Below are positions 33,422-43,011 of a stretch of 64,000 bases of DNA, in pieces. The DNA comes from Persicimonas caeni (GTDB lineage Bacteria > Myxococcota_A > Bradymonadia > Bradymonadales > Bradymonadaceae), in the NCBI RefSeq assembly GCF_006517175.1, contig NZ_CP041186.1, positions 3,251,074-3,315,073 of the forward strand, written 5' to 3'. Positions within the stretch are counted from its first letter, which is position 1, and every line of letters begins with the position of its first letter. A model generated the notes under the pieces. It had not been told where the DNA came from and did no database searches. It was given only the letters and a program-made list of their open reading frames with translations. The translations under genes were made by a program, and so were the position numbers.

Positions 33422-34333
33422 CTACAGACTGAACCCGTCGACGCTGCGCATGCGCATCGCCTCGAACTCGTCGGAGTTCGGGGCAGTCTCGCGCGGCGCG
33501 TACAGCACCATCTCTCCGGCATCGTCGACCACGATCTGCCCGCCCAGGGGAGGCTGCGGGTCGCCCGAGGCCGGCGGGGCCGAAAACCAGTAGGTCTCGC
33601 CGGTGTCGTAGGTGATCGTGATCGCCTCACCCGAGATAAATTCGACATACGCGCCGTTGTAGATGCCGTAGCCGAGCGTGCCGCCCAGCGCGCGCAGCGC
33701 GAACCGAAAGTCATTGCCATTTTCGTCGGTGTAGGTCTCGTCGGACTGCCAGTTGCCGGCGATCTCCTCGACGCTCACCGCGGGCGTACCCGGCTGCTCG
33801 AAGCGCAACACGAACGGCTCGCCATTTTCCTGCGGGACGACCAGTTCGAGCGCGTCGATATTGCCGTCGCCGTCGAGGTCGGCGTCGAGCAGCAGTTGCT
33901 CGGGCCGGTTGGGCTGGCCCTCGTTCTCCAACTGGGAGAGTCGGACGCGATCGTCGCCGAAGATCGACCAGCTGCCGGTGACCTCCTCGCGAAACCCGAT
34001 GGCGACGTTCATCTCGGTGTCGAAGGTCAGCTTGTAGACCGTACCGGTCACCGCCGGGTCGGTCGTCAGCGGCACCATCGCGTACCAGGGCGCCGAGGCG
34101 AGTCCCTCGGCGCTAAACGGCGTCTGCGCGCCGGCGTCCTCGGCGGCATCGATGCCTGCGTCGTCAGACACCGCGTCTGCGCTGCCGTCGGCGTCGCTGC
34201 CGCCCAACACGTCTCCCCCGCCGACATCCCAATCGTTGTTGTCCGAGCCGCCGGGTGCGTCCTCCGTGCACGCCACGAGGCTAGAAGCCAGGAGCAAGCT
34301 GCCGATCAGTATACTGCGCCGCCGGTAAGACAT
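33422..34333 (-). CDS. hypothetical lipoprotein
   Basis: 303 aa from the ATG at 34333, preceded by GGAGAG; upstream in-frame sequence overlaps the end of the kinase region and was rejected. Lipobox SLVAC (Cys21), then a Gly/Asp/Ala-rich disordered linker (about 22-65). The rest is beta-strand-rich (AVTGTVYKLTFDTEMNVAIG, GSWSIFGDDRVRLSQL, GNWQSDETYTDENGNDFRF, VEFISGEAITITYDTGETYWF), with the look of a lipocalin-like or immunoglobulin-like surface domain. No family recognised. Follows the Ser/Thr kinase gene by 91 bp on the same strand. Confidence 0.6.
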   Translation of the reverse strand: MSYRRRSILIGSLLLASSLVACTEDAPGGSDNNDWDVGGGDVLGGSDADGSADAVSDDAGIDAAEDAGAQTPFSAEGLASAPWYAMVPLTTDPAVTGTVYKLTFDTEMNVAIGFREEVTGSWSIFGDDRVRLSQLENEGQPNRPEQLLLDADLDGDGNIDALELVVPQENGEPFVLRFEQPGTPAVSVEEIAGNWQSDETYTDENGNDFRFALRALGGTLGYGIYNGAYVEFISGEAITITYDTGETYWFSAPPASGDPQPPLGGQIVVDDAGEMVLYAPRETAPNSDEFEAMRMRSVDGFSL

Positions 34334-34424
34334 CTCACACTCTCCATAGATTGGGACTGAGCAGGTGTGCGTATTCTGGACGAAACGCTGCTGCAAATCA
34401 ACAAGACTGTGCAGGAAGCACGTC

Positions 34425-36098
34425 TCAGTCGGCAGGGGCGGTCGCCTCGGCCGGCGACTCGACGGCCGAGGTCTCAGCATCGGCCGAGCCCGACGGCTCG
34501 TAGAAGGTCCAAGCGATGGCTGCCAGGATGATGAGCACGGTCACCCACGTCACTACCTGGGCGGTGCGTGAGCCACTGCTGCTCGTCTCCTCGGCCAAGC
34601 GCACGTCGCTTCGAGAGACCACGGCGGTGGGCTCGTCGGCCGCGTCGCGTCGCTGCTCGGGGGTCGGGTGGCGTCTCTTTGGCTGACGCTTGTTTTGCTG
34701 GCGTTGGCGCTTGTCTCGCTGACGTTGGGCCTTCGCCTGTCGACGCAAAGACGCATCGTCGGGGCGAGACATCTCGGCGGTGGCGTCGGCCGGACGCTGG
34801 CGCTTCTGGGCGCCAGCGCGCTTGCGCTGACGCTCGCGGGCCTTGGAGACGCTCACCTTCTCGAAGGCCTCGTCGGGCGACTCGTCACCCAGGTAAAATT
34901 GAGGGTCGGAGAGATCGTTCAGCCCGATGGGGCCCTGTTGCTCGGGCTTGTTGCGCCCTTTGGGCTTTTCGTAATGCTGCGTCGCCGCGCGCTCACTGAC
35001 GCGCGTCTTCGACTGAACGCGCGTGGGCGATTCGTCGGGCATCAAGTCTTGGCTGTCGAACACGTCGTCGAAGGCAAGATCCGAGACGCCCGGCAACTCT
35101 TCGACCCAACTGGTCTGCTCTCGCCAGCGGCCGAGCACGTGCGCCATCTCGTCGGCGGTTTGGAAGCGGTCGGCGGGGTTTTTGGCCAGCGCCGTATAGA
35201 CGATTTCGGCGAATTCGGGGTCGACCGCCGAGGGGAGCGACGGCACCGGATCGTTTTGATGCGAAGCGATCACCGAGTAGGAGGTGTCGCCGTGGAACGG
35301 CAGGCTCCCCGAGGCGGCCTCGTAGAGCATTACCCCGACGCTGTAGATGTCTGCGCGCGGGTCGACGTCCGGGTTGATCGCCTGCTCGGGAGCCAAATAC
35401 TCGGGCGTGCCGTAGATCTGGCCGGCCACGCTCAACAACGGATCGGAGCGCTCGCTGCGACGCTTGGCGATGCCGAAGTCCAAGATCTTGACGACCTCGG
35501 AGCCGTCGGGCCGGCGCGACAAAAAGACATTCTCGGGCTTGATGTCGCGGTGGATGAAGCCAGCTTTGTGGATGTCGCTCAATCCCTGGAGCACCTGCAG
35601 CGCCAGATCGGCCAGCTCGTCGAGCGCCAACGTGCGCACCCGACACAGCCGCTCGAAGAGCTCCTCGCCGGCCAGAAGCTCCATCGACAAGAAGGTCTTG
35701 CCGCCATCGGTCTCGCCAAACTCGTAGACCCGAATGACGTTTTCGGAGCGGATCGCCTTCGAGATGCTCGCTTCGCGCTTGAAGCGTTCGACAATGCGCC
35801 AGTCGTGCGCATGCTCGGGGCTGATGACTTTCAAGGCGACGGGACGACGGCGGCTGCCGTCGCGCATGCGACGCTCGGCGGCATAGATCTCCCCCATACC
35901 ACCCGAGGCGATAAACCCGAGGATGCGGTAGGGGCCGAACTCCCTTCCTGGTAGTAAGACCCGGTTGAGCACCTCCTCGTCGGAGATGTGCGTCTTGTGG
36001 GCGAACTCCTCGACGCTCTCGGCTTCAACGTACTCGACGGTCGAGTTAGCGTCGGCCTCTGAGAGCTCCGGAGGTAGTTCAATTAGTGTGGAGCTCAT
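34425..36098 (-). CDS. eukaryote-type serine/threonine protein kinase
   Basis: 557 aa from the ATG at 36098. Kinase domain at about residues 57-315: Gly-loop GFIASGGMGEIYAAE, catalytic Lys90 (VALKV), HRDIKPEN (Asp185), DFGIA (207-211), GTPEYLAPEQ, and ADIYSVGVMLYE. All key residues are present, so it should be active. A long Lys/Arg/Gln-rich linker follows (about 390-500, RQRDKRQRQQNKRQPKRR). A single transmembrane helix lies near the C-terminus (about 515-536), with a short periplasmic tail of about 20 residues and no PASTA domains. It probably phosphorylates cytoplasmic targets with little external sensing. Divergent from the 571-aa lipoprotein. Confidence 0.93.
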   Translation of the reverse strand: MSSTLIELPPELSEADANSTVEYVEAESVEEFAHKTHISDEEVLNRVLLPGREFGPYRILGFIASGGMGEIYAAERRMRDGSRRRPVALKVISPEHAHDWRIVERFKREASISKAIRSENVIRVYEFGETDGGKTFLSMELLAGEELFERLCRVRTLALDELADLALQVLQGLSDIHKAGFIHRDIKPENVFLSRRPDGSEVVKILDFGIAKRRSERSDPLLSVAGQIYGTPEYLAPEQAINPDVDPRADIYSVGVMLYEAASGSLPFHGDTSYSVIASHQNDPVPSLPSAVDPEFAEIVYTALAKNPADRFQTADEMAHVLGRWREQTSWVEELPGVSDLAFDDVFDSQDLMPDESPTRVQSKTRVSERAATQHYEKPKGRNKPEQQGPIGLNDLSDPQFYLGDESPDEAFEKVSVSKARERQRKRAGAQKRQRPADATAEMSRPDDASLRRQAKAQRQRDKRQRQQNKRQPKRRHPTPEQRRDAADEPTAVVSRSDVRLAEETSSSGSRTAQVVTWVTVLIILAAIAWTFYEPSGSADAETSAVESPAEATAPAD

Positions 36099-36250
36099 CG
36101 ATCGATACTCGTTGGGATACGTACTGCCTCTTGTTAGTCTCGTCCGTCTGGGCGACCCTGACTTCAGCAAACGAACACAGCACGTTCTCACGTCTTGTAT
36201 TGTATACTGTGAGCGTCAATCTTTCCAAACAAAGCAGCCATTTTTTCTGA

Positions 36251-37966
36251 ATGAGCGATCAACGTCACAGAAACGCCATAGTCCACCGCTGCCTGATGGC
36301 ACTGGGCGTCTCCAGTATCCTCTTTGTGGGCGCCTGCGACAAGGTCTCTTGTCATAGCGGCACCAGCGAAGCAGGAGCGGAGCGCATTTCGGAGCCCGAG
36401 TCGACTGGTTGGGTGGAGACGAGCCACCTGGGCGAGTTCATCCCTAAGACGGCGCGCACCGTGGTGTTCGCGCGCAGTTTGGCCACGATGACCGAGGCGC
36501 TCGAGTTCGGCTCGGCGCGGCTCCCCAAGCTCGAACTCGAGCCTGCGCGCCAGGCCTGGAAAGAGGCGCTGGGCGTCGACCTGCTGGCCAGCACGTCGCT
36601 CGAAAAGCTGGGCGTGAGCACCACCGAGCCGGCCGCGCTCTTCTACGATCGCGGCTACTGGGTCGTCGCGGCGAGCCTCGACAAGCCCGAAGTGCTCGCC
36701 GCTGCTCTGCCCACTGCGCAAGACGACCAGCCCGAGGGGGCTAAATCCACCGGGGTCGAGGTGGTCGAGCAGGATTTCGGCTCGATGAACCTCCAGAAAC
36801 TGACGCTCGAAGACGACCGATCGGCCTTTGTCGCTCACGACGACACGTCGATCCTCCTGGCGGTGCGCGTCCACGACAGCGCGCTGAGCTCGGCGGACAC
36901 CCTGCCCGATGCCTGGCTTCCGGCGAGCGTCAAATCGCGCTTCGGCGAGGACGGCATGCACCGCAAGCTGCTGCGCGACATGAGCCCGTTTGGGGAGCTC
37001 GTCGCCGTGGTCCGACCAGCCGCATGGCTTGCCAATCGCAAGACCGACGGCCACGCCGGGGTGCTCTTGGAGCGTATTCTGTCACAGACGGGCCCCATCG
37101 GTGTGGCGGCGAGCTCGGTGTCGCTCGACGAGGCGTTGCGGGTGCGTGTATTCACTCCCGGCAATCCCCGCACGCCGGTGATGATTCGAGGTCTGGGCCA
37201 AGCCGAAGGGGATATCCCACCGGTCGGTGGGCTGGTCGAGCCGGGGGTGCTCGGAGCCTTTCGACTGTCAGTAGAGCCGAACCAGCTCTACGCGCTGATG
37301 CTCAGCGCCATGCCCGCCGCGCGGCGCACCGAGGTCGACGCTCACTGGGACCGTCTCGACCAGGAGCTTCGCATTAACGCGCGCCGCGACGTGCTCGAGA
37401 ACCTGCGCGGCCACGCCGTGGTCGTCGCCTACGGCCTCGACCGCGAGGCCCTCGAGGCCTCCGACGCGCCTTGGTACCTCGACTTGGCCAAGCTGCAAGC
37501 CACCCGCGAAGCAGTGCTGCTTCCGATCAAAGAACGTGAGCCGCTCGAGCAGGTGCTCAACGGGCTCACCACGATCAGCAAGGGAAAGCTCACCCGCCAG
37601 AAGGTCGGCCACACCCTGCAATACGCCTGGCTAGACGAAGGCGAGCTCCAGTGGGCGGTGATCTTGAGCGACGAGCATCTGATCTTCGTCGACAGCTCGG
37701 TCGCCTTCGACCACGCCGTCTCCTACGAGCGAAGCGCGCGCCCGCTGGGCGAGAAGTTCGAAAAGATCGGCGTGTCGCGCATCTTCGACCGAGAGGACGC
37801 CGCCGGGCTGTACCTCGACACAGCCAGCCTGGCGAGCATCCTGGCCGAAGCGGGCCAGGAGAGCTCGACCGGTTGGGTGGAGCCGTTTCGCAGCGTGGTC
37901 GTGACCACGCGCGATGAAGGCTCGATGGGGGTGACGCAGATCGATTTGGAGATCGCGCCGGAGTAA
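36251..37966 (+). CDS. large hypothetical lipoprotein (DUF3352-like)
   Basis: 571 aa. Lipobox FVGAC (Cys29). The mature part has repeated alpha/beta units of the kind seen in DUF3352 proteins: an opening on implausible-value language (EFIPKTARTVVFARSLATMT), LGVDLLASTSLEKLGVSTTEPAALFY, periodic ALE/VLAAAL helices and exposed strands (LQYAWLDEGELQWAVILSDEHLIFV). The family assignment is tentative. No enzymatic motif. The start has no clear ribosome site. Single gene; ends opposite the ceramidase-like gene, with palindromic repeats between. Confidence 0.6.
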   Translation: MSDQRHRNAIVHRCLMALGVSSILFVGACDKVSCHSGTSEAGAERISEPESTGWVETSHLGEFIPKTARTVVFARSLATMTEALEFGSARLPKLELEPARQAWKEALGVDLLASTSLEKLGVSTTEPAALFYDRGYWVVAASLDKPEVLAAALPTAQDDQPEGAKSTGVEVVEQDFGSMNLQKLTLEDDRSAFVAHDDTSILLAVRVHDSALSSADTLPDAWLPASVKSRFGEDGMHRKLLRDMSPFGELVAVVRPAAWLANRKTDGHAGVLLERILSQTGPIGVAASSVSLDEALRVRVFTPGNPRTPVMIRGLGQAEGDIPPVGGLVEPGVLGAFRLSVEPNQLYALMLSAMPAARRTEVDAHWDRLDQELRINARRDVLENLRGHAVVVAYGLDREALEASDAPWYLDLAKLQATREAVLLPIKEREPLEQVLNGLTTISKGKLTRQKVGHTLQYAWLDEGELQWAVILSDEHLIFVDSSVAFDHAVSYERSARPLGEKFEKIGVSRIFDREDAAGLYLDTASLASILAEAGQESSTGWVEPFRSVVVTTRDEGSMGVTQIDLEIAPE

Positions 37967-38024
37967 GTAGCGCGCGGATGTCGAGGCGAACGCTTGCAGA
38001 AGTTGTGGCGCCGTCTACTTGGGG

Positions 38025-38135
38025 GCGCCTGCACTGCGGCGCCAAACTACGATTTGAGGGTCGTTTCAACGCAACACATAAGCCACATCGAAACGACCCT
38101 CAAATTGCCTCTCTGAGCGGGCGTGGTTTGCCCGC
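38025..38135. repeat. palindromic repeats between convergent genes
   Basis: In the 182-bp gap: a perfect 16-bp stem (ATTTGAGGGTCGTTTC at 38052-38067 with its complement at 38090-38105) and a GCGGGC / GCCCGC hairpin (38117-38135). The sequence AAACTACGATTTGAGGGTCG matches the arm of the repeat elements at 59210 and 61034. The remnant GCGCCGTCTACTTGGG at 38029 resembles the left end of the 48955 foldback. Confidence 0.65.
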
Positions 38136-38148
38136 GCCTCAAATAGAC

Positions 38149-40968
38149 TTACGGCACATCCAACACGGCCGTGCCGGTGCCCGTATTGCCGTAGGCGTCA
38201 GTCACCGTCACCTCGACGGTGTAGCTGCCAGGCGAAAGCGACGAGACATCGGCGCTAAAGCGCGTGACCGGAATGCCGTCACGCCCGTCGACCGTCTCGG
38301 GGTTCGTCGCCAACGTCAGGTCGGCGCCCGTCAACGAGGCGACCTCGGTCGCGCCGTCCATCACCCGCACGGTCACGTCGTCGGCGCTGACGTCCTCGCC
38401 GACCACCAGCGGCGCCGAGATGCCGGCGCCCGCACGCGGGTGGCGCATCCGGAAGTTTCCGGTGACGCGGCCCGGATCTTCAGACGTCCCTTCGTACCGA
38501 AGGCGCGAGGCAGCCGGGTAGCCGAGCCGGCCTTCGACGGCGGTCCCCGTGGAAGTCACCTCGACCTCGACGGTGTCGGTCGCGACCACCTCGAAGACGC
38601 CGCTGGTCGCCTCGTAGCTCTGACGAGCCTCGTTGTCGTCGAGGTAATGTCCTTCGACGCGGAAGCGATACTCCCCGGTGGGGAAATTCTGCAGCTCTTC
38701 CCAGCGCACCGCCCACTCCCAATCGTCGCCGTTCTTGCGCCGACGGGTGAGCATGACGGGCTCGCGGTTGCTGTAGGTGCGCTTGCTCACGGTTTCGACG
38801 GCCTCGAAGGTGTCGCCGTTTTTCTTCTCGAGCACCACCAGCGGGGCCTGAGGCATCTCGGCGCCGGGGTCGCCGCCGACCCACGCCACGTCGATCGACT
38901 CGAGTCGGCTGACCGTCGCGGGCGGCTCGTCGACGAAGGTGCCCATGTTGGCCGCGTTGCTCGTCTCGACCGGGAACGGGCTCTCGTCGATGCGCGAGAA
39001 CTCGGTGGGCAGCGCGGCCGGAAGCGCCGGCTCGACGCCGCCGTCAGTCAGCTTGCTGACCGTCTCCATGGCGCGGGCGACCAGGAAGTCGCCGAATTTC
39101 CAGCCCCACACGCTCATGCCGGCCTCGTAGCCGCCCTGGCGCCAGCTAAACGCATAGTCGGGGTACTCGTCGATGGCTTTCGGGGTCGAAATACCCGGGA
39201 ACGGGGGCAGCTCGCCGCGCAGGTTCGACGGGGTCAGGTAGAACTGGTGGTCTTGAGCGTAGCCCCAGATCCAGGCGTCGAGCGGGTCGATGCCGAATTG
39301 GTCACGCGCCTCTTTGAGCACCTGCCAGCCAAACTCCATGGTCGCTTCGCCGGGAAGCGTGACCACGGTCAGCCCGCCGATGTCGAGGGCGGTCATCTGG
39401 CTCTTGGCGAAGAGGGTGATCGAGCGGTGGTGGTTGATCAGGTGCAGCGGCAAGCAGCCGCTCACCGGCGGGGTGATCGAGGTGCTGTAGTCGTCGTCGC
39501 CGTCCTCTCCGACACATTGCAGGCCGCCGAAATCGTACACGTCGCCCGGCGAGCCCTTGCCGATGGTGCCCACTTTCCACTCACCTTCGGCGTAGCCGAC
39601 GTTCTCGTAGGTGATCGGGAAGCGATGGGTGGCGCCGGCCAGCGAGATGTCGGTCTCGGTGGTCATGTCGCGAAGCGCGTCGATGGCGCGGTCGGCCAGC
39701 TCGTGGCCCACGGCCTCGAAACGCGCGTTCTCGCCGTGGCCCCAGCGGTCGCCCCGTGGCGACATGCTGCCGCCGTTTTGGTTGAAGTAGAGCACCGGCA
39801 CGAACCGGTCGTACTCCTCGCCCAGGCGCGCTTCAAGGGCGCGCTCGGCGCCGGCGGGGGCGTCTCCGGTAAAGTAGTTGTCGCCGTGGACCGTGCCGTG
39901 GGTGCCGTAGCTGATCATGACCGCCCGCGGGTTACCCTCGGCGTCGTCGATGCGGAAGAGCAGCAGCCGGTTGTCGTCGAACGGGGGCGTGGCGCTCCAG
40001 CGGTCGCTCGAGATGTAGTCGTCGGTGTCGTAAGCCTCGACGATCTCCCAGCCGAAGCGCGCCGGCGACAGGTCGTCGAGCGCAGCCTTGGCCGCCTCGA
40101 AGGTCGAGTCGACAGTCCAGTCGAAGACCTGCTGGCTGAACTCGTCGGTGCCGAAGCTTCCCAGCGGCAGGGCGGTGTCGTCCGGCAGTTGCCAGTAGCG
40201 CGTCGGGCCCGAGTGGGTGTGCGTGCCCGAAATGATCAGGCTGTCGCGCCAGTCTTTGCCCGTCTCCTCCTGGAGCTTGCGGGCGACCGCCTCGTGCAGC
40301 GGCATCGTCGGGAAGATCACCGGCAGGCGAATGAACATGAGCTGGCGCTCGCCGTTGTCGAGCACGAACGCGCGAGCGTACAGCCCGTGCATCTGGCCGT
40401 CGGTCTCGCGCAGCGACTCGACGTAGCGGCCGTCGCCCGAGGCCGAGCGCGAGCCGTAGCCGCCCTGCGACAGACCGATGGGGAAGGTCATCAGCGTGTT
40501 CGCCACGCCCGCCTCGAGCGGCTCGCGGGAATCACCGCCGGGATGTTCACCGGTGATCTCGCCTGTGAAGTCGACGCAGCTTCCGTTGTCGGCGCAGACC
40601 TGCCCGTCGGCGCAGTGTTGGTCGACCAGGCAGGCGATCCGGCAGTGCTCTCCGCCGCACACCGCGCGTCGTCCGAGCCCCGGCTCGAGCGCCTCGAACG
40701 CCTCGACGCACGTGTCCCAGTCTCGCAGGCCGCCACACTCGGGCGCCTCGACGCACACGCCGCCGTGACACATCGTGCCCTCGGCGCAATCGGCCTGCAG
40801 CTCACACGAGGCCGGACCGGTGTCGTCGTCGACATCCGAGGTGCCGTCGGCGCTCACGTCGCCGGCGTCGGGCTCGAGGTTCTGGTTGTTATTCTGGGAC
40901 GAATCGGGATCAGAGCAGCCGGCGACGAGCGCCAGGCAGACAAACAACAAGACAAGAATGCGCCGCAC
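38149..40968 (-). CDS. neutral ceramidase-like lipoprotein
   Basis: 939 aa from the GTG at 40968, chosen because GAGGAG precedes it and the signal peptide starts there. Lipobox LVAGC (Cys17). A Cys-rich segment with 12 cysteines (about 50-135; CELQADCAEGTMCHGGVC style) follows. From about residue 165 the neutral/alkaline non-lysosomal ceramidase fold is seen: FPIGLSQGGYGSR, LYARAFVLDNG, IISGTHTHSGP (zinc-type His pair), ISYGTHGTVHGDN, TVVTLPGEATMEFG. The C-terminal third has beta-sandwich domains (SLSPGSYTVEVTVTDAYGNT). The family cleaves the amide bond of ceramide. The substrate here is uncertain, but ceramides, if made, would be in the outer membrane or come from prey or hosts. Confidence 0.78.
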   Translation of the reverse strand: MRRILVLLFVCLALVAGCSDPDSSQNNNQNLEPDAGDVSADGTSDVDDDTGPASCELQADCAEGTMCHGGVCVEAPECGGLRDWDTCVEAFEALEPGLGRRAVCGGEHCRIACLVDQHCADGQVCADNGSCVDFTGEITGEHPGGDSREPLEAGVANTLMTFPIGLSQGGYGSRSASGDGRYVESLRETDGQMHGLYARAFVLDNGERQLMFIRLPVIFPTMPLHEAVARKLQEETGKDWRDSLIISGTHTHSGPTRYWQLPDDTALPLGSFGTDEFSQQVFDWTVDSTFEAAKAALDDLSPARFGWEIVEAYDTDDYISSDRWSATPPFDDNRLLLFRIDDAEGNPRAVMISYGTHGTVHGDNYFTGDAPAGAERALEARLGEEYDRFVPVLYFNQNGGSMSPRGDRWGHGENARFEAVGHELADRAIDALRDMTTETDISLAGATHRFPITYENVGYAEGEWKVGTIGKGSPGDVYDFGGLQCVGEDGDDDYSTSITPPVSGCLPLHLINHHRSITLFAKSQMTALDIGGLTVVTLPGEATMEFGWQVLKEARDQFGIDPLDAWIWGYAQDHQFYLTPSNLRGELPPFPGISTPKAIDEYPDYAFSWRQGGYEAGMSVWGWKFGDFLVARAMETVSKLTDGGVEPALPAALPTEFSRIDESPFPVETSNAANMGTFVDEPPATVSRLESIDVAWVGGDPGAEMPQAPLVVLEKKNGDTFEAVETVSKRTYSNREPVMLTRRRKNGDDWEWAVRWEELQNFPTGEYRFRVEGHYLDDNEARQSYEATSGVFEVVATDTVEVEVTSTGTAVEGRLGYPAASRLRYEGTSEDPGRVTGNFRMRHPRAGAGISAPLVVGEDVSADDVTVRVMDGATEVASLTGADLTLATNPETVDGRDGIPVTRFSADVSSLSPGSYTVEVTVTDAYGNTGTGTAVLDVP

Positions 40969-41087
40969 GATGACTCCTCGAGGGGGCGGGGTGTAGTCGA
41001 ACGTGCGCGATATTATCTGACCCCAAGCTCCGCCGCAAACAGCGCGGCTACGTATGGGGCTATCAAAATGGGGCTCGGGGTGGAACC

Positions 41088-42122
41088 TCAACGACGCTCG
41101 CCGATGAAGTACGCGATCGCCCCTTGGCCCAACGTGTACGTGGCCGACGAGGCGATGCCTGCGGCGATCACCGAGCCGGCGACGGGGATAAAGCGCACCG
41201 CCGTGCGCGCCATGCTACGCAGGGCGAGCCCCACGCCCACGTTCAAGCCCATGCCGAGGGCGAACTCCCAGGTATTCTTGAGCTTCATCTCGCGCCCGCT
41301 GATATGGGCGACCACCGCGATCATCGACATCTGCAGGCCGGTGATGGGCAGGATGTCGGCGACCGGGATGGGGACCGTGGCGATGGCACCGGCGATGCCG
41401 GAGGCGGCGCGCACGACCGATTCGGCGACGTCACGCTTAGTCTCGCGCACCCAGGTCAGGTGGGCGAGGCGCACGCGCACCTGCAGCGGCGCGCGGTGGA
41501 CCATGCGGTCGACGAGGATCTGCTCCTCGCGCCACAGCACCACGTCGAACGACTCGTTGGGGACCTCCGAGGCGACGAGCAGGCGGCGAAGCTCGCTTTC
41601 GGCTTCGCCTTCGTCGAAATCGCCCTCTTCAGGGGGGAGCAACGCGGCGATTGTGGCCGGCGTCTCGCCGAAGGTGCCCTGCGCGAGGTTGACGATCCGC
41701 TCGAGGTGCTCGACGAGCTCGGCGTCGCCCTGGCGCCACAGGAACAAGATCACGTCGGGCTCTTCACGCGAGATCGCCTGGATGGTGGGCGTGCCGTCGT
41801 CCTCGGCGCGCAAGTCGAGCAGGCGCATCACCCCGCGCGGCGAGTCGTAGTCGTACCAGCGTCGCTTGCCCAGCCGCTCCTTGATGGTCGGGTCGCCGTC
41901 GAGCGACTCGCCCATGATCGTCTTGACGATGCCCGGCAGCGATACGTCCGCCGGCCCCACCACCGCCACGCGCGGGTCTCGCTGCTCGCCGAGGAGCTGG
42001 CGCACCAGCCGGAAATCCTCTTTGAGCTCCTCGCGCTCCTCTTCGGAGAGCTTGGCGAGCACACGCTCCGACAGAACCTTGTCGATGAGGTGCGAGATGC
42101 TGAAACGGCTTTTTTCGATCAT
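41088..42122 (-). CDS. DUF697-domain protein with degenerate GTPase domain
   Basis: 344 aa from the ATG at 42122, which has GAGGAG six bases upstream (earlier in-frame Met codons do not). The N-terminal half looks like a Ras-type GTPase (VAVVGPADVSLPGIVKTIMG, then LLDLRAED, then EPDVILFLW), but the P-loop lacks the GKS/T sequence and no NKxD is seen. It is probably unable to bind GTP normally. The C-terminal half is a DUF697 membrane domain (VPIPVADILPITGLQMSMIA and a further hydrophobic hairpin, AVRFIPVAGSVIAAGI). It lies 112 bp after the LytTR regulator gene on the same strand. Confidence 0.75.
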   Translation of the reverse strand: MIEKSRFSISHLIDKVLSERVLAKLSEEEREELKEDFRLVRQLLGEQRDPRVAVVGPADVSLPGIVKTIMGESLDGDPTIKERLGKRRWYDYDSPRGVMRLLDLRAEDDGTPTIQAISREEPDVILFLWRQGDAELVEHLERIVNLAQGTFGETPATIAALLPPEEGDFDEGEAESELRRLLVASEVPNESFDVVLWREEQILVDRMVHRAPLQVRVRLAHLTWVRETKRDVAESVVRAASGIAGAIATVPIPVADILPITGLQMSMIAVVAHISGREMKLKNTWEFALGMGLNVGVGLALRSMARTAVRFIPVAGSVIAAGIASSATYTLGQGAIAYFIGERR

Positions 42123-42234
42123 CGGGTACTCCTCGTTTTGCATCGCGATGACCCCAAGGCAAGCCTTGGGGCTGCACGGGCGCCCCAAACTACGGGGCGA
42201 GCTCCGCGGGCAGCAAGTAGCCGCTCCGCTTCAG

Positions 42235-43011
42235 TTAACCATCGACGACGCGGGCCGACCAGGGGATCAGGCTTTTGAGTTCGGACGCGCGGCTGCGCGA
42301 CAGCGGCACGCCCAGATCTTCGTCGCGCGACAGAACCAGTCGGTACGTGCCCGCGCCCCACGGCGCGATGCTCTCGATGGCGTCGAGGCGCACGATATAG
42401 CTTCGGTGGCACCGGAAGAACTTGTCTGCCGACAGGTTGTCTTCCAGAAATTTCAGGCTGAAGTCGGTGATGAAGCGGTCTTCGCGGGTCGCCGCGACCA
42501 CGATGCCGTCTTCGGCCTCGAAGAAGAGGATATCGTCGATGGGCACGACGCGATAGACCCCGCGATCTTCGACCGAGATGCGCTCGAGTGGGCGGTTCTG
42601 CGCGGCGGGCGCCGCGCCGGCCGACTCGGGCGGGTCGTTGAGCCGTCCACGGGCGCGCTCGAGCGCCTTTTGGAGTCGCTCGAGGCGCACCGGCTTGAGC
42701 AGGTAGTCGACCGCGTCGACCTCGAAGGCGTCGACGGCGTGGTCGTCGTAGGCGGTCACGAAGATGACCATCGGGCGCTCGTCGACGGGCTTCTCGTGCA
42801 ACAGCTCTGCCAGGCGCATGCCGTCGACGCCGGGCATATTGATGTCCAAGAAGACCAAATCGACCTCGCCGGCGTCGCCCCCTTCGAGAAAGTCGCGCGC
42901 GCCCTCGGCCGACGCCGCCTGCCCGGCGACCTCGACATCCTCACACTGCTCTAAGAGCCACTGAAGCTCTTCGCGGGCGGGTTTTTCGTCGTCGACAATC
43001 AGCGCCTTCAC
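42235..43011 (-). CDS. LytTR-family response regulator
   Basis: 258 aa, GTG start. Receiver domain with DDE at 7-9, acceptor Asp56 (LVFLDINMP), T in VTAYDD and Lys in LLKPV. A Pro/Ala linker (about 125-143) follows. The LytTR DNA-binding domain has its characteristic VPIDDILFFEAEDGIVV, DKFFRCHRSYIV and VPLSRSRA. It binds direct-repeat promoters after phosphorylation by the coupled LytS-type kinase, whose gene overlaps its start by 4 bp. The DUF697 gene downstream is a possible target (inference). Confidence 0.94.
   Translation of the reverse strand: MKALIVDDEKPAREELQWLLEQCEDVEVAGQAASAEGARDFLEGGDAGEVDLVFLDINMPGVDGMRLAELLHEKPVDERPMVIFVTAYDDHAVDAFEVDAVDYLLKPVRLERLQKALERARGRLNDPPESAGAAPAAQNRPLERISVEDRGVYRVVPIDDILFFEAEDGIVVAATREDRFITDFSLKFLEDNLSADKFFRCHRSYIVRLDAIESIAPWGAGTYRLVLSRDEDLGVPLSRSRASELKSLIPWSARVVDG

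Noticed and set aside
36190-36215. GTATACT sequence as promoter for the 571-aa lipoprotein
   Set aside because: A -10-like TATACT is present but no acceptable -35 hexamer at 16-18 bp; GTATAC is self-complementary and recurs without context.
37978-41850. 1290-codon plus-strand frame opposite the ceramidase and DUF697 genes
   Set aside because: Crosses two minus-strand genes and an intergenic repeat; composition is that of antisense GC-rich DNA.
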